Positions 1 through 12,599 of a DNA stretch of 64,000 bases are shown piece by piece. The notes beneath the pieces are model-generated. The model had not been told where the DNA came from, made no database searches, and saw nothing but the letters and a program-made list of their open reading frames with translations. Origin of the DNA: Prinsepia uniflora. Lineage: Eukaryota; Streptophyta; Magnoliopsida; Rosales; Rosaceae. The position numbers were made by a program, and so were the translations under genes. The stretch covers positions 28,183,566 to 28,247,565 of the forward strand of contig CM064871.1 of assembly GCA_032719365.1 (NCBI GenBank), given 5' to 3'. Position 1 is the stretch's first letter. Every line of letters begins with the position of its first letter.

Positions 1-613
1 ACAAGCTAGGATTGTGAGCGGTCTTGAGCTTATATTTGCACATGTGCTAGGATTGGAATCGTGACTGACATAGAGATGAGGATGGGATGTGTTCCCACGT
101 GTTCTATGATTTGGGCTGAGGCCTCGTACTGGTTTTCTATGACTTGAAGGTTTTGGACTGAGGACCTACACGTATTTTCTGATTTGGGCTGAGACCCTGT
201 ATGATTTGGTTTTGGACTGAGACCCTACTGAGGTAATGTCTTCAATTGAGAAGCATTTTTCACTGTGTTTTGATTTAGGAAGCAATACGTCTTGTTTCCT
301 AAAAAAGTATTTTAAATAACTGTTTTACGATGTATGCATGCTTTTACGTGAAGGGTATAAATGATATTTTCGATAAAATGATTTTTAAAACTGTTGTTTT
401 GTCAACTCACAGCTTTTATGGTTTTTAATACCCTTCAGGTTGATCGTAGATGCGGGCTGTAGTAGAGACCGAGATATCACATGCCACCACCGATCCTGAC
501 GTACTCTGGATAACCCCGAGCGGGTGACGAGTTTATCACTGGTCTGATACGCGGTGTCAAACGGGAGTAGGCACATCCCACGATAATTCAGGGGATTGGG
601 ATGGGTCCTATCA
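1..613 (+). mobile_element. 3' part of a plus-oriented gypsy LTR, cut by window edge
   Basis: The stretch ends in the LTR terminus GGGATGGGTCCTATCA at 613. This matches, in reverse orientation, the LTR edge found at 14864 and 28612. Upstream of it lies the LTR landmark reading 'ACGGGAGTAGG', which is the reverse complement of the CTCCCGTCTGACA motif present near the edge of every minus-oriented LTR here. No primer-binding site follows position 613, so it is either a solo LTR or a truncated 3' LTR. The start lies outside the window. Confidence 0.75.
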
Positions 614-708
614 TTGGCTCCCTTGATCTCATTGAGATTTTGCTGGCGGAGAAGGTTGTAGGGTCTATGCCTTTGGCGGCGCCTTCTTTGGCTCTTTCCT
701 TCTACTAG
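613..708 (+). other. Possible 3'-terminal coding exon or gene fragment
   Basis: Directly after the LTR edge one frame stays open for about 30 codons and then stops (TAG 706-708). Its composition (SLDLIEILLAEKVV, then a short Ala/Leu/Ser-rich tail) looks protein-like. I do not recognise the product. It could be the last exon of a host gene broken by the LTR insertion, or a chance open frame. The surrounding 709-1100 has no further coding signal. Confidence 0.2.
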
Positions 709-1508
709 TTATTTCATGTTGTTTACTTGCATGACATTAGATTAGATTAAAAAAAAAAAACTCTTTTTAAGTTGCAGAGGAATTTGGCTTATTGCATTAA
801 TGTGTTGATGATGATGAAGAATGAAAATGGGATTTTCATCTTGGGGTTTTGTGGGAGAGACAAAAAGAGGACGGAGCAAATAAAAGATACAAAAGGGGAA
901 GTAGATCAAGATGGTAGGGTGTAATTGAAGGAAGCGAGAAAATTAATGATATCATGGCTTCAAACTTAAAGCTTGATGCTGATGGGGGTTAGTGAAATTG
1001 AGGAGTTAATGTCCCTTCATTTCTTGATTTTGAGTGAGCTTCATTTCTTGATTTTGAGTGAGCAAATCGATATCCTAAATGTTGGTAGATGGGTTCTTTA
1101 CTAGGAGTTGTTGTTATGACTAGCTAGGAATAATATTATTGGAAAATTCAAATTAATAATTTATGACATAAATTCATATAAATTCATTCAAATTCACGTA
1201 AGGAATAAATTACAATTTCATAATTTTTTGGAAAATTATATAAAAATTATTCAAAATTTTCTACGGTACCATTTTAAAATAAATTCTCAAAAACTTCTTT
1301 AGAATTGTAATCGAAAAATTTTCTTTGCCCAAAAAAAATGGAATAAACTCTCTACCATGTCAGTTTATATGGTTTCCCATTTTTTGGCTAGAAAAAATTC
1401 AAACCTTATTCCTGGCACTATTATATCATTCATAAGTTTGGACCTCTGTTTTTCTCCGATTCTCTCCCTCGTCCAAATTCCGAAACCGAAATTCAGAGAA
1501 GCAAGGAA
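709..1508. other. Intergenic DNA upstream of the SurE-like gene
   Basis: AT-rich sequence without a supported gene. It holds an A-tract near 750 and a 24-bp direct duplication at 1015-1062. A TATA-like stretch (TATATAAAA, about 1237-1245) lies about 270 bp before the ATG at 1509, with a pyrimidine-rich likely 5' leader at about 1440-1490. Promoter assignment is an inference from spacing only. Confidence 0.4.
1015..1062. repeat. 24-bp direct duplication, two copies
   Basis: Two adjacent identical copies of a 24-bp unit beginning CTTCATTTCTTG, at 1015-1038 and 1039-1062. This looks like a simple local duplication; no function is implied. Confidence 0.85.
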
Positions 1509-4500
1509 ATGGAAAACATCAGTGTCATCTCCAGTGACAAACCCACCATGTTGGTGACGAACGACGACGGAATCGAAGGGCCTGGACTTCTGGCTCTCGT
1601 TCGAGTCCTCATCTCCACACGTCGTTACAATGTTCTCGTCTGCGCCCCTGACTCGTATGTAACAAAACAAAAATTCAGCATCAAAATACTCTTCTCTTTC
1701 ACTTTTCCCGATTCTTCAATTTCAAGTTTCATTGTTGACACAAAATTATTCACTTTGAATTTGCAGGGAAAAGTCAGCTGTTAGTCACTGCATCACTTGG
1801 CGCCATCCGATTGCTGCCAAGAAAGTGGATATTGACGGAGCAACAGTGTATGCAGTTTCTGGTATGGAAATTACAAAAATCCCAAAACGTTTTTTTAGGT
1901 TTTCTCACAAAATGATTGCTACTCTTTACGCTAGAAATACAAATAAAACATAAAAATGTGTTCTTGAACAAAACTTTGCAGGATCTCCTGCTGATTGTGC
2001 TTCATTGGGTGTTTCCAAAGCGCTTTTTCCTTCAATTCCTGACCTTGTAAACCTTTCTCACTTTTTGTATTAGTGCCACTGATCACATTTATTTTTTGTG
2101 GTTTTTTTCTAATGGCTAATTGCTTGCATATTTACCCATAGGTAATCAGTGGCATAAACATGGGCAGCAACTGTGGCTATCACATGTAATTTATCTCTTC
2201 CATTTACTGTTTGTAGTTGTTTTGGTTTCAATTTCGTTAATCAACCAGAAAGATATCTGTAAATAAGGTTTGAACTGTAGAAAATCCCAGTTCAGTTGGA
2301 TCGCTTATATTCGAGCCTAATACAGTCTTATACTAACTGGTCGCCTTTCGAAAGATTTGGATTCCAGGACGAAATTAGATAGATTATATTTCCATGAGAT
2401 ACCCAAACACGCCTCATCTTAAAGAAGTCCTTTTTGTTGCCATGAAATCTGAAAAACAAATCCAATTAGTGTTCTTCTCTCAAACACTGTTGTTTCTGCT
2501 TATAATGTTATTAAAAGAGTTCTTTATTGGAAATGTAGTGTTTACTCTGGAACAGTGGCTGGTGCTCGTGAGGCCTTTCTAAATGGTGTACCTGCTATCT
2601 CTATATCATATGACTGGTATGTGTACACGTTTGATGGTTTTATTGCTTGATGAACAAGATTTCTTTTGTACATAAATAAAAGCTGAATCGAATGGAATTA
2701 TGAGCATTTCTAACTGTTAGACCCTGTACTTTGTTTTCACCCAGATTTAGTTCAGCTGTTAATATTCTTGTAAAGATTTTTTATGTTCTTTACTTATTAT
2801 AATCTCCTAAATGACTTACATTGATCCCTGGACTTACAGGGTTGGAGGTAAAAGCACTATTAATGACTTCACAGTTGCTGCCGAAGCTTGCTTACCTATT
2901 ATAAATGCAGTACTAGTGGAATTAAGAAACAAAACCTATCCTCAAACCTGTTTCTTGAATATAGATCTGCCAGCAAATGTTGCTAATCATAAGGTAACTT
3001 CCAAGATGCATGATTTTTTTGGGTAATCTTCAGTATGGTATCCTCAGTCAGATTCATCTTCTCCTTAAGTTCTGAATTCACCTACTTGCATTCGCACTTC
3101 TCTTTCTTCCCTCGTGTCCCCCTCTCCCATATGCTCGCCACTGAGTCATTTTAAAATGGACTATATAAAAGTAGACATATCTCAGTGATAGCCAACGTGG
3201 TATTTGTGCACAAAGATTCATTTTTAACTAGAGAAGTAAGTTATATCAATTCTCTCTTTATTGTTTTCCTTTGACTCTGTTTTATTGCAGGATATCTTGA
3301 TGAGGCAGTTGTTTTAATTTATATTCTTCAATGAGTGTTGCTGGATTGCAATTTAGTTGTTTGGTATGCTCTTCGTGAAATAGATAGTGTTTCCTTTTCT
3401 ATGACAAGAGCATTAGTCCTTCTGTTAGGTAGTCATTTTTACATATGCTTTGCACTACTGAGTTGTTCATTTCTTGTGTCTTAATAGGGGTATAAGCTGA
3501 CTAAGCAAGGTAAAAGTATAATTAAAATGGGGTGGAAGCAAGTTACTTTGGACATGAAAGGTGGGAAAATGTTGTCAACAATGGTAATGGGGACAGATTC
3601 GATGGCGCCTGTGAAAATTGATACATCAACTACACCAGAAGAGCAACTTTTGTTTGCGAGAGAAGTGAGTTTTTTCTTATTCTATTGCATTCTAGGCTGT
3701 TCCCCTTTATTTTTGTTTTCGTTGGCATAAAATTGATCAATTTTTCTACCTCCTTATCAATTCTTCTTTAGTTTTATAATTTATTGTGGCTGTTGCTTGC
3801 AATGTGGTTGATTGAGAAATCTTGAATGCAAATTTATGAAGGAATTAGGTTTTCAAGTAGTGCAGCGTCTTGCAGTCTCTCAGTTGGGGACAAGTTTGTC
3901 TCGACTTTGGAAACTAATCTAGAATTCTCCTATCTAAAATTTTCCAAAACTGACATTTCTCTTAAATCTTCATTCAAGCAAAAGAAAGTTACTTTGCATC
4001 TTAAGGACTAATCCTCATGATGATGGTAAGAATGATGAAACGACATTGTTTGATATTTGGCGTTCGGAAGGATGCAAATGACCATACTTTTTCAGATTTT
4101 TGCATGTTTATGGTTGATTTCCTTTCTTTTCTCTTTCTTTTGGTGTTATCAAATACTCTGATTAAATTCAGTGCTTAATTTTTGGTTATCAAACACACCC
4201 TTAGTCTTTTCTAGTTGTTTTTCACGGTCCTCAGTTCCGTCTGTATTTGATAGTGGTTGACTCGAGGGAAGAGCAGACATAATGAGAAAGTCATTTTCCT
4301 GGTTTAAGTGCATCTGTTCATGACAACTCCATTATCAATTTTGTAGGTAAAGGGTGCCCAACTTGATGAGGATGACAGTGACCACCGATCTCTTCAAGAA
4401 GGATATGTGCGTATTGGTTTAAATTCAGTAAGCTTATTATCTTTGTAGATTGCGTGAGTATACTAACATGGAACTTGTGAATTCATCTCAGATTACTGTC

Positions 4501-4602
4501 ACTCCTCTTGGTGCCATCTCTAGTGCGGACATAGATTGCCACAACTACCTAAAAGAGTGGCTTCCAAATGTATCTGAACGCCCCTCTTCTTCGGCCTTGT
4601 AA
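1509..4602 (+). CDS. SurE-like 5'-nucleotidase/phosphatase, nine exons
   Basis: Exons are 1509-1654, 1767-1861, 1982-2046, 2142-2185, 2539-2616, 2840-2993, 3488-3664, 4347-4427 and 4492-4602. All introns are GT-AG and the exons join in frame to 316 aa plus stop (951 nt). The protein is the SurE fold over its whole length. Metal-site residues are visible as the NDDG motif (Asp19, Asp20), Ser52 in the APDSEKSAVS segment and Asn108 in SGINMGSN. The conserved YSGTVAGAREA segment follows at 119-129. Known SurE enzymes are divalent-metal phosphatases that dephosphorylate nucleoside monophosphates; the plant substrate is not known from sequence. Length fits the shorter plant SurE class (about 315 aa). 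There is no clear signal or transit peptide, so a cytosolic location is inferred. No frameshift or missing key residue is seen. The ATG at 1509 is preferred because Met14 lies inside the conserved N-terminal strand. Confidence 0.93.
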
Positions 4603-5733
4603 AGCTACTAAAGCATCTGGTTAGTATAGCACGGTAGTCTTTGTAAGTTTAGCTTCCAGCAAGGTTTCTGTGGACAAAGACGGTACTTGTTTCAGTCTCT
4701 TTTCCCTTTGTCATTCAACCAGCCTATCTCTGCAAATGATATGCGCTTGTACGATTCAAACCTGGTTTCTGCACTCATGTTATCAATTGATATGAAAGAG
4801 TTTTACCCATGATCTGTCACCAACAATTCATTGAATGAGCATGATGTTTTTATTATTTATTATTGAAAAGAAATGCTCATTTTTGCAGGGATTGCTGAAG
4901 GATTTTTCAAACTCAAACACGGTGCCAGTATTTTTCTGGGTGATTAGATGCTCTCCTGCATCCGGACAGGCATGGTTCTCAATTTTACCCAGACATTATT
5001 TTCAAACTGTTATTAAGGATCTTATTAACCTCTTATAATGATAGGGGAGATCCCGCTATTCTATTAATCAATTTCATAGCAACTCTCCCCTTGAATTGTT
5101 AATGGATTGGGGGCATTTTGATTGTGATAAATTATTACAACAGAAAGTGTCTCAACTCTGAGTTGTTAAGTTGTAAGCATCAACCAAACAAACAAATTTA
5201 GACTGGTGCTGAATTCGTGTAGCTTATCCTTTGTTAGTTCATGACACAAAATAAGCAATCAAACTCATTTGCATCACCAACCAATCTCTGTTACATTGCT
5301 GGTGCTATTGTTTCAGGTGGATCAAATTTTTCTTTAATTCTAGGTTTGAACAGATGGTAAATACGGTTGTGTTTCACTCACTAATAAAATGTTGTACGAG
5401 CCTGAACTTAATAAATTTGTTGAGCAATTTTAAAATAAAGATCATCGGTATGAACTTGGGCCTGAGATTTATCGAGATATCCCCTACAGAGTCCACTTCA
5501 CAACAAATGTGATTGGAGACTCTAATACCATGATTTAAACTCCAGTTTGAACCTAATTTAGTTAGAGTTATTTTTAATTAAATAATTTTGAAAAATAAAT
5601 ATAAAATAATAATATTTAAAATTTGAAAATTTCTCATCCATATTTGAAAAAAGGTATAAACAGTATTAAGAAATTTAAAAAAACAAAACTATAAAAAAAA
5701 CACTGTAAAAATTTTAATAATGCAATAAATGGA
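4603..5733. other. 3' flank of the SurE-like gene, AT-rich intergenic
   Basis: No second gene is supported. The first few hundred bases presumably hold the 3' UTR; I see no decisive polyadenylation signal close to the stop codon. The rest is AT-rich, low-complexity plant intergenic sequence. Short open frames here show no recognisable domain. Confidence 0.5.
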
Positions 5734-5741
5734 CTATTTTG

Positions 5742-6316
5742 TAGGGGTGGGCACGGTTCGGTATGATACAAAATTGATCGATACCATAACCATACCATTT
5801 AATTTTAATCGGTACGGTACGGTTCGGTATTCAATATTTTGAAAGTGAAACCAAATCGTACCGTACCAATTAAGTTCGGTACGGTTTCGGTATGGTTTCG
5901 GTTTTGAGCCAAAATTTTGTTTGTGATTATAAAGTAAGGAAAAGACTAAAGAAAAAACAAAACTACATTTATGAAGGACTTAAGTTTTCAAATATGTATT
6001 GAAAAAGTTGCACTAAGTTGAAGATATCAACTCTTAGAAGCTAAATTAAGACATGTATGGTCATATCAACTCTTGAAGAAGGCCTAATAAACCAATAAGA
6101 AATAAATTTAATTATTAAAAAAAAGTATTCTAATTTGGTACGGTATCGGTACGGGACGGTTTTTTAAAATATCGATACCGAAACCGTACCGAATTATATC
6201 GGTACGGTTTCGGTACCGTACCAATCATTCAACGGTTTTACTATTCGGTTTTTTTCGGTAGGGTTTGATCTGAAACGGTACGGTTTCGGTATTTTAGTTC
6301 CATGTGCCCAGCCCTA
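5742..6316. mobile_element. hAT-type MITE with 8-bp TSD
   Basis: The 575-bp element starts TAGGGGTGGGCACGG and ends GTGCCCAGCCCTA, imperfect terminal inverted repeats of about 15 bp. Both ends are flanked by the identical 8-bp duplication CTATTTTG (5734-5741 and 6317-6324), diagnostic of the hAT superfamily. The interior is filled with repeats of CGGTACGGT / GGTTTCGGTA in both orientations close to each end, so the ends can fold back. It encodes no transposase and is therefore non-autonomous. Confidence 0.88.
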
Positions 6317-6324
6317 CTATTTTG

Positions 6325-7383
6325 TATGTTAGGTGGATTAATTTATACGTTAGGTTTAAAAACTGGACTAACTTATAATTATTTCTTAGACAAATCACAG
6401 GACTTATAAACCCATCTCTTGTAGTAGTCTACATGTAAACTAAAGAGTATAATTTAGAAATTTTGAATCAAAGTCCATTTCCAATATCCTAAATCGCTTC
6501 TAAATACCGTTTTCACACTTCAATGGATTAACTTTTCTTTTTAAAACGAATTTATTTTTAAAAAAATGAAAAAAAAAATCTATATTTTTCCTATAAATAT
6601 CTTTATTATTCATACATAATTTTTCACATATTCTTCATTCTATCCTATTTTATTTCACATTTTGATTCAATTTTTTCTATTTCGAATGTGTGAGATAAAT
6701 GAATTCTGATTGCGACCATTGTGATAAGATTTTTTGGATCAATGTTCCAACATATTTTACGAGATTTACGAAGGCATCATACCACTTTTTAATGGAAGAA
6801 ACTTCAGAAGTTGTTATTTTAAAATAAATAATAAAATATCCGAATTTCACCACCAGAAAAATGACTCCAAAAAAATCTTATACGAAATATTTTATTTGGT
6901 CACATATCCGAAAAATAGTAAGATGTAACTTTAATGTATTTATTAATTCATTTTAAAAAAAAGTATATTAAAAAGTTATCAAGATTAAACAAAATATAGC
7001 ATAGCCCTTAACTGCTTAAATGGTAAAATATATCCGGACATTATTTATTAAAAAATAATGTTTAATGTCATAAATTTACATTTAGGTGACCCCTTAGAAC
7101 TACCTTGCTAGAGATGGCCTAATATACTGACTCACCAACTCACATAGCAAGATCCTAATTACAATGCACCAACTCGACCATCTTGATGAAGGGTATCCAT
7201 AGTTAGACTATGCATGTTAATACGTTTCCTACTCTTGAAGCTCAATCACTAAGATATGCTGCTTTCCGAGTCTCCCTATTAAAGTGCAGCACTAGTTGTT
7301 TGTTTTCAAGTCAAGCCTTGTATCCCTAAGAAGCAAAGGGTTGATGGATTAGAAATGTTTTCCATATTCATCTTTTTATGTAA
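6325..7383. other. AT-rich intergenic DNA
   Basis: No gene recognised. Two short overlapping frames near 6700-6930 (a 64-codon and a 43-codon frame) have no motif I can assign. The segment could hold a decayed transposon, but neither terminal repeats nor a TSD could be identified. Confidence 0.4.
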
Positions 7384-7694
7384 TGTAATAACCCTGAAAT
7401 TCGGAAAAGGTAAGTTTGGGAATTTAAAAAGCGAATTGACGATTTTACCATTGTAGGTCCAAAATTTACTTTATGATTAAAGAACTTTTTGGACTCTTCG
7501 TGAGGGTCGTTATGTAGGTCTCGGAGTCTTAAATCTGTAGACAGATGGCACATCGGAATCAGAGTTTAGACGGGACTGTTATGAGTCGAAAATACCTAAA
7601 GGTATTTTGGTAAATTTGAGACCATGGGTAGTTTGGTCTTTTTGGGTTAAGTGATGAATCAACAAAGGAATTTAAATGGGATGGTGACAAGTGT
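7384..7694 (+). mobile_element. 5' end of a plus-oriented LTR (fragment)
   Basis: It begins with the LTR start TGTAATAACCCTGAAATTC and shows the U3 landmarks shared by the other LTRs: a GTAGACAGATGGCAC motif near 7540 and TTTTGGTAAATT repeats. It is cut at 7694 by the oppositely oriented element F1. Related to the reverse complement of the LTR ending at 59694. Confidence 0.7.
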
Positions 7695-10600
7695 TGATAG
7701 AACTCATCCCCAAATTTACTTAAAAATCGAACCGGTCCTACTCTTATCTCCCAACTCTTGCTAAACTAGGAATTTTTCGGACTTAATTCGTTTTTATGTC
7801 TTATTAGGAAAACCAAAACTAAACCCACTCTTACGAAGTTACTACTCACGTCCAACTCACTAACCACGCCTAGTAAAGGAATCTACTAATTTAACCATAT
7901 TCGAATTTTATTTTTGTTATTAGAATCATCATTATTCGCAACGTCATTTGTATAACTAAAATCACAATCTTACAAAAATACAAACAATAACATTTGCATA
8001 ACAATAATAACTTTAATAGCTCAATTGATATATTTATGTGCACAACCCTTAACTAGACACTTCCTTCAGATTTCCTTAAATCCTTTATTCATCATAATTT
8101 ATCATGAAAGTCCATTTATATCCAAAATATCATTAAAGTCTAACTTTCTAATTTTCCACATTAACCTTGAATTTAAGATATGACCACATACAAAAATTTC
8201 TGGTTTATAATCCTTCTTTATAATTTTTGATATGACTTCCATCCTCTATAATTAATCATTACGGATCACTAATATCCATTCAACCTTAGGTTGAATTCTC
8301 TTAATTTTCTAGAATTTAACCTAATTTTTAGAATACCATATTACATTGAACGTCCAATACGATAACCAAAAAATATCCAATTATCTTTGAAATTATACCA
8401 ATAAATTCAGAATTTAAAAACAAACAACGTTCATGTTGATCGCACCACCAGGAACCGCCACACGCACGTTCACGCGCCGCTGAAAGGCCCTGCTAGTGAG
8501 CTTCACGCGTGGCCTGTCACCATCTTCTACCGGTTGGGTCGACCCGTAGACCTACGCGTAGGACCCAACCTAGCGTCCTGACCCAACTCAAAAAGCACCA
8601 TATTTACTTCCATTTTTCAAATTCTAGTAATCCAAATGTTCCTACTCAATTTTAGATGATGATCTACGGTCTCAAAACGAAATAAACTTACATTAAAATC
8701 CTTGGTCAAGCTTGTGAGCATACGACCATGGTTCCAACCTTCGCTTGGGCTGTTTCCTGCATCCATAAGCCCTGGTCTTATACTCTAACCAACAACAAGA
8801 CCTTCAAAAAATTTCTAGAGTGTCTATATCTACAATTTTAGACCCATAACCAAAAACCCAAAGTAGGAGCACATGGTATTGTCGATTTTCTCCTCACTGT
8901 TTTTCCTTCCCTTTCTCTTCTTTCCTTTCATTTCTTCCTTCTCTTTTCTTCCTTCCTGGTTGATTCTATGTTTCCTTCTCTTTCTCTTTTTCACATGTTG
9001 GTTGTGGTTGTTTTTCCCTTTCAGCTCTAGCCCACCGAATTCTATTCACACGCACAATTTACACATTTATAAAGGAAGGATTTTAAAAGAATTTTCTAGA
9101 CTCACCTAGATTTTTCTAGTAAAATTATCAAAATGCCCCTATGTCCAAAATTACCAAAATATCCTCAGTCCTTTTTTATCTGTATCGAGCCCATCCAACC
9201 TCTGATTGTGGCATACTGCCTATCTATGGATTTAGAAGTTTGAGACCAACATAACAGTCCTCACAAATCGTCCAAAGAATGTCCAAGTCAAAAAGTCAAC
9301 TTGAGCTCTTCTCTGGGAAAAACCATCATTTTCATTTTTAATTTCCAATTTAGTTTTTTTTTTCTCGAATTTCCAGGTTGTTACAACCTTTCCCTCTTAA
9401 TAAAATTTCGTCCCTGAAATTTTAAACCACTAGTTAGGGGAGAAACAAGAATTACCTTATACACAAGATTACTTAGTTTTTCAATCACAGGTAATTATAC
9501 CAGCAGGTTTCCTAATAAGGAATAACTTCTGAGAAATAGATCGTCTTATTTCCATACTCAGATTGGACAACTGAGCTTCTTAAATTTTAATCAACTTATT
9601 GACTCAAACACAAATTACTTTGGAATCATGTAGACTATAACTAATCACACAATCAACTTCCAAGTTATCACGATAGTACCAAGCATAGCAAATGAGCTAT
9701 ATCACATAGTTAAGTTTCACAAACATGTAATTGCAACGCTCATAATACAAATCATAAATCGAAAATCAAACAATATTAGTAATCAAAGAAACATCGAATC
9801 ATAACAAGAATCATATTTAATCAACTTTTTCTCAAGGTTCGAAAATCAACAGTTATAATCAAGCTAACCTTAGGAACCACACTCAGTAACATCTGAGTCA
9901 TGTCCAAATGTTTATCATATCAGCAATGAATATCATCCATTAATGCACACAAGCCTTGTAACTAGGCTCAACCGATTCTCAACTCGAATTTCGATCACAA
10001 GGTATCACAGCTCTACATATAAACTGCTCAGGAACTGCACAAAGCATCATTTGAACCATATCTGGGAACTACACTAATGCACCATCCAGGCATGCATGTA
10101 AGCTGCATGTAGCACCATCCAGACTATCATAACATCCCCAAGAAGTGCACGAAGCACCATCCGGGTTCTCACAACATCTCCCGGGAACTGCACGAAGCAC
10201 CATCCGAGTTCTCACAACGTCCAAATACCAGTCTCAGAAAATGTAGCCCTGCTCAACGTCTGAAACTAACCATCACTATACATCACACAACCACTCGAGG
10301 ATACAACATCCGAGGGTCCGCTCAAGGATACAACATCAAAGCGTCAACCACATAACCCCACCACTCGGGAATACAACATCTGAGTGGTTGCTAGCAATGT
10401 AAGTACCAACCAATAATTCACAATAATCCACAAGAAACGAGAAAACATATATAACACATATCAATGTCTAAAACTAAATCGACATTTCAAGATCCAGGAC
10501 TAAACCCAAAACACAATTTTCATGAAACCTCGTAAAATGTGCATGCAAATAGTCAATTCTTAAAACCCAATTCATTAATTTGAAATTTGAGTGTAAACCA

Positions 10601-11539
10601 ACACAATTTTCAAAAAATCACGTAAAACATGCATTTGAAATTACATTAAAATGTTCAAAAATAGTCAATAATCATTTTAAAAACTAATTTCAAATCAATG
10701 TTATATAAATTATATAATAATCTTGACTCTCTATTCATAATGATAAAATTCATAATCAATACAGTCATCATGTAAATCCTGTTATAAAACAATTAAAATA
10801 GAGCTCACATTTCAAGACATGATTATTTCATACCTATACTTTGATAACAAGTTAACAGGACTAGTCCCCAAATTTACTTAAAAATAGAACCGGTCCTACT
10901 CCCGTCTTACAACTCCTGCCAAACTAGGGATTTTTCTGATTTAACCTGTTTCTATGTCTTATCAGGCTAACCAAACCTAAACCCATCCTTACGGAGTTAC
11001 CACCTACGTCTAACCCACTAACCCCGCCGAATGAAGGAATCTACTAATTTAGCCATATTCAAATTTTATTTTTATTATTAAAATCATCATTATTTGCAGT
11101 GTCATTTGTATAACTAAAATCACAATCTTACAAAAATACAAACAATAACCTTGGCATAATAATAATAACTTTAATAGTTCAATTGATATATTTATATCCA
11201 CAATCCTTAACTAGGCACTTCCTTCACATTTCCTTAAATCCTTTATTTATCTTAATTTATCATGCAAGTCCATTCATATCCAAAATATCATTAAAGTATA
11301 ACTTTCTAATTATCCACATTAACCGTGAATTTAAGATACGAACATATACAACAATTTCTTGTTTATAATTTTTTATATGACTTTCATCCTTTATGATTAA
11401 TCATTAAGGATCATTAATGTCTATTAAATAACCTTAGGCTGAATTCTCATAATTTTCTGGAATTTAATAAACCATATTACATTGAAAGTCCAAAACGATA
11501 CCCAAATAATGTCCTATTATCTTAGAATTTATACCAATA
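7695..11539 (-). mobile_element. F1: non-coding LTR element, right LTR truncated
   Basis: Read on the minus strand. Left (3') LTR 7695-9385 starts TGATAGAACTCATCCCC on the plus strand and ends GGTTGTTACA. A polypyrimidine strand (ACCTTTCCCTC, the polypurine tract of the minus strand) follows at 9386. Internal DNA 9386-10852 has no gag or pol, only short noncoding repeats. A degraded primer-site-like TTTGATAACAAGTT stands just before the second LTR start (about 10853), which is alignable to the left LTR only until about 11539. No TSD can be scored because the right end is lost. This organisation fits a large non-autonomous LTR derivative. Confidence 0.65.
9386..10852 (-). other. Non-coding internal domain of F1 with short repeats
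   Basis: About 1.5 kb between the two F1 LTRs. It contains repeated phrases such as GCACGAAGCACCATCC (around 10030-10210) and AGGATACAACATC (around 10300-10390). No open frame resembling gag, protease, RT or integrase occurs on either strand. A similar repeat-bearing segment occurs in F2 at about 53780-54060. Confidence 0.55.
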
Positions 11540-11910
11540 ATGATTATAGCTCCATTAAGTTGTCGGCGAAGAAGATAGAAATGAAGTAAAGAAAGTTGTA
11601 TTTTAGTGATCTCTTTAAAAAAAGAATCAAAGAATTGAATATGGATGCATTATTTTAGACTGAAGCACAGTGTGAACGTTTCTTGCGGGCTGTTATCAAG
11701 ATCTCGAGCCCCTGAATACGTAGACAGGCAGTACACCAAAAAAAGAGTTTGGATAAGTTCGTTATGGATAAAAAATAGCTAAGGACATTTTGGTAATTTT
11801 GGACATAAGGGTATTTTGGTAATTTTTCATGAAGTACCTAGGACATTCTAGAATTTTCTTCAACTTTGTTCATTTTCCTTCTACAAACTTCTTCCCCCAA
11901 CCTAGTCCAT

Positions 11911-11962
<52 letters not shown>

Positions 11963-12552
11963 TGTGTGGGTGTGCGTGTGCGTGTGCGTGTGCGTGTGCG
12001 TGTGCGTGTGCGTGTGTGTGCGTTAGGTGGTTTGGTGGTGGGGGCCGAAAGAGAAGAAAGAGTGAAAATTAAGGAAACTGGGAGATGACGAGGAGAAGCA
12101 AGAAGAAAGAAAGAGAGGGAAAGGAGAAGAATAATATAGAAAGAAGCAATGGAGGAAAGTTGAGGATACCATGACATAGGAAAGGATAAACGATGAAAGA
12201 AAATGGAGTAATCGTGTGCCTTTCGAAGTCTTGATTCTGAGCCCAAAATCGAAGAAAATGGTGCTCAAACACCTTTTTGATAACTCTTCGATCAATTATG
12301 AGGAAAAACCAGAAGTTGGACACAGGGAACAACCTGGGATAGACTTTGGACCATAGTCGAATAAGGAGAAGATCATGTCAAGCTTTCAGGTATGTGTTCT
12401 TACATTTAGAACCCATAGACCTTCTCATGGAGTTAATTCTATAAAACTAGATGTTTAAAGCATGAAAAATGATTAAGAAATGGTTGTATTTGAATCGGGT
12501 ATATGACACAAGTCGAATGACCCGGTTGTAGGAAAATGGCTCAAAGACCCTA
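11540..12552 (+). mobile_element. Plus-oriented LTR fragment (U3 part)
   Basis: It is the reverse complement, with divergence, of the segment around 58750-59690 of the F2 LTR. Both share the CGTAGACAGG / TGTCTACGTATTC landmark and a GCCGAATAAGGAGAAG-type stretch. A long TG-rich microsatellite interrupts it (11915-12023). The fragment blends at about 12550 into the Tat/Athila-type LTR that hosts element B. Confidence 0.6.
11915..12023. repeat. (TG)n followed by (GTGTGC)n microsatellite
   Basis: Pure TG dinucleotides run to about 11960, then a short interruption (TCTGTGTGGG), then TGTGCG hexanucleotide repeats. Long open frames across it on both strands (Cys-Val or Thr-His repeats) are artefacts of the repeat. 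Confidence 0.97.
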
Positions 12553-12599
12553 ATAAGCTCTATATTATGCATCATTTTGAAGTCAATTTATATCCTTTT
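12553..12599 (+). mobile_element. Left remnant of Tat/Athila-type LTR (split by B)
   Basis: The 47 bp before element B continue seamlessly after its other end at 25248 once the CTTTT duplication is removed. The true start of this LTR is not defined. Confidence 0.45.

Noticed and set aside
1509..4602. Bacterial origin or contamination of the SurE gene
   Set aside because: Eight GT-AG introns and AT-rich plant flanks; SurE-like genes are normal in plants.
6664..6928. Harbinger-type transposase N-terminus
   Set aside because: The short frames have no convincing motif, and no terminal repeats or 3-bp duplication could be identified.
11829..12246. Long frames over the TG microsatellite on both strands
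   Set aside because: Poly Cys-Val, Thr-Arg and Thr-His translations of a dinucleotide/hexanucleotide repeat; no gene signal.
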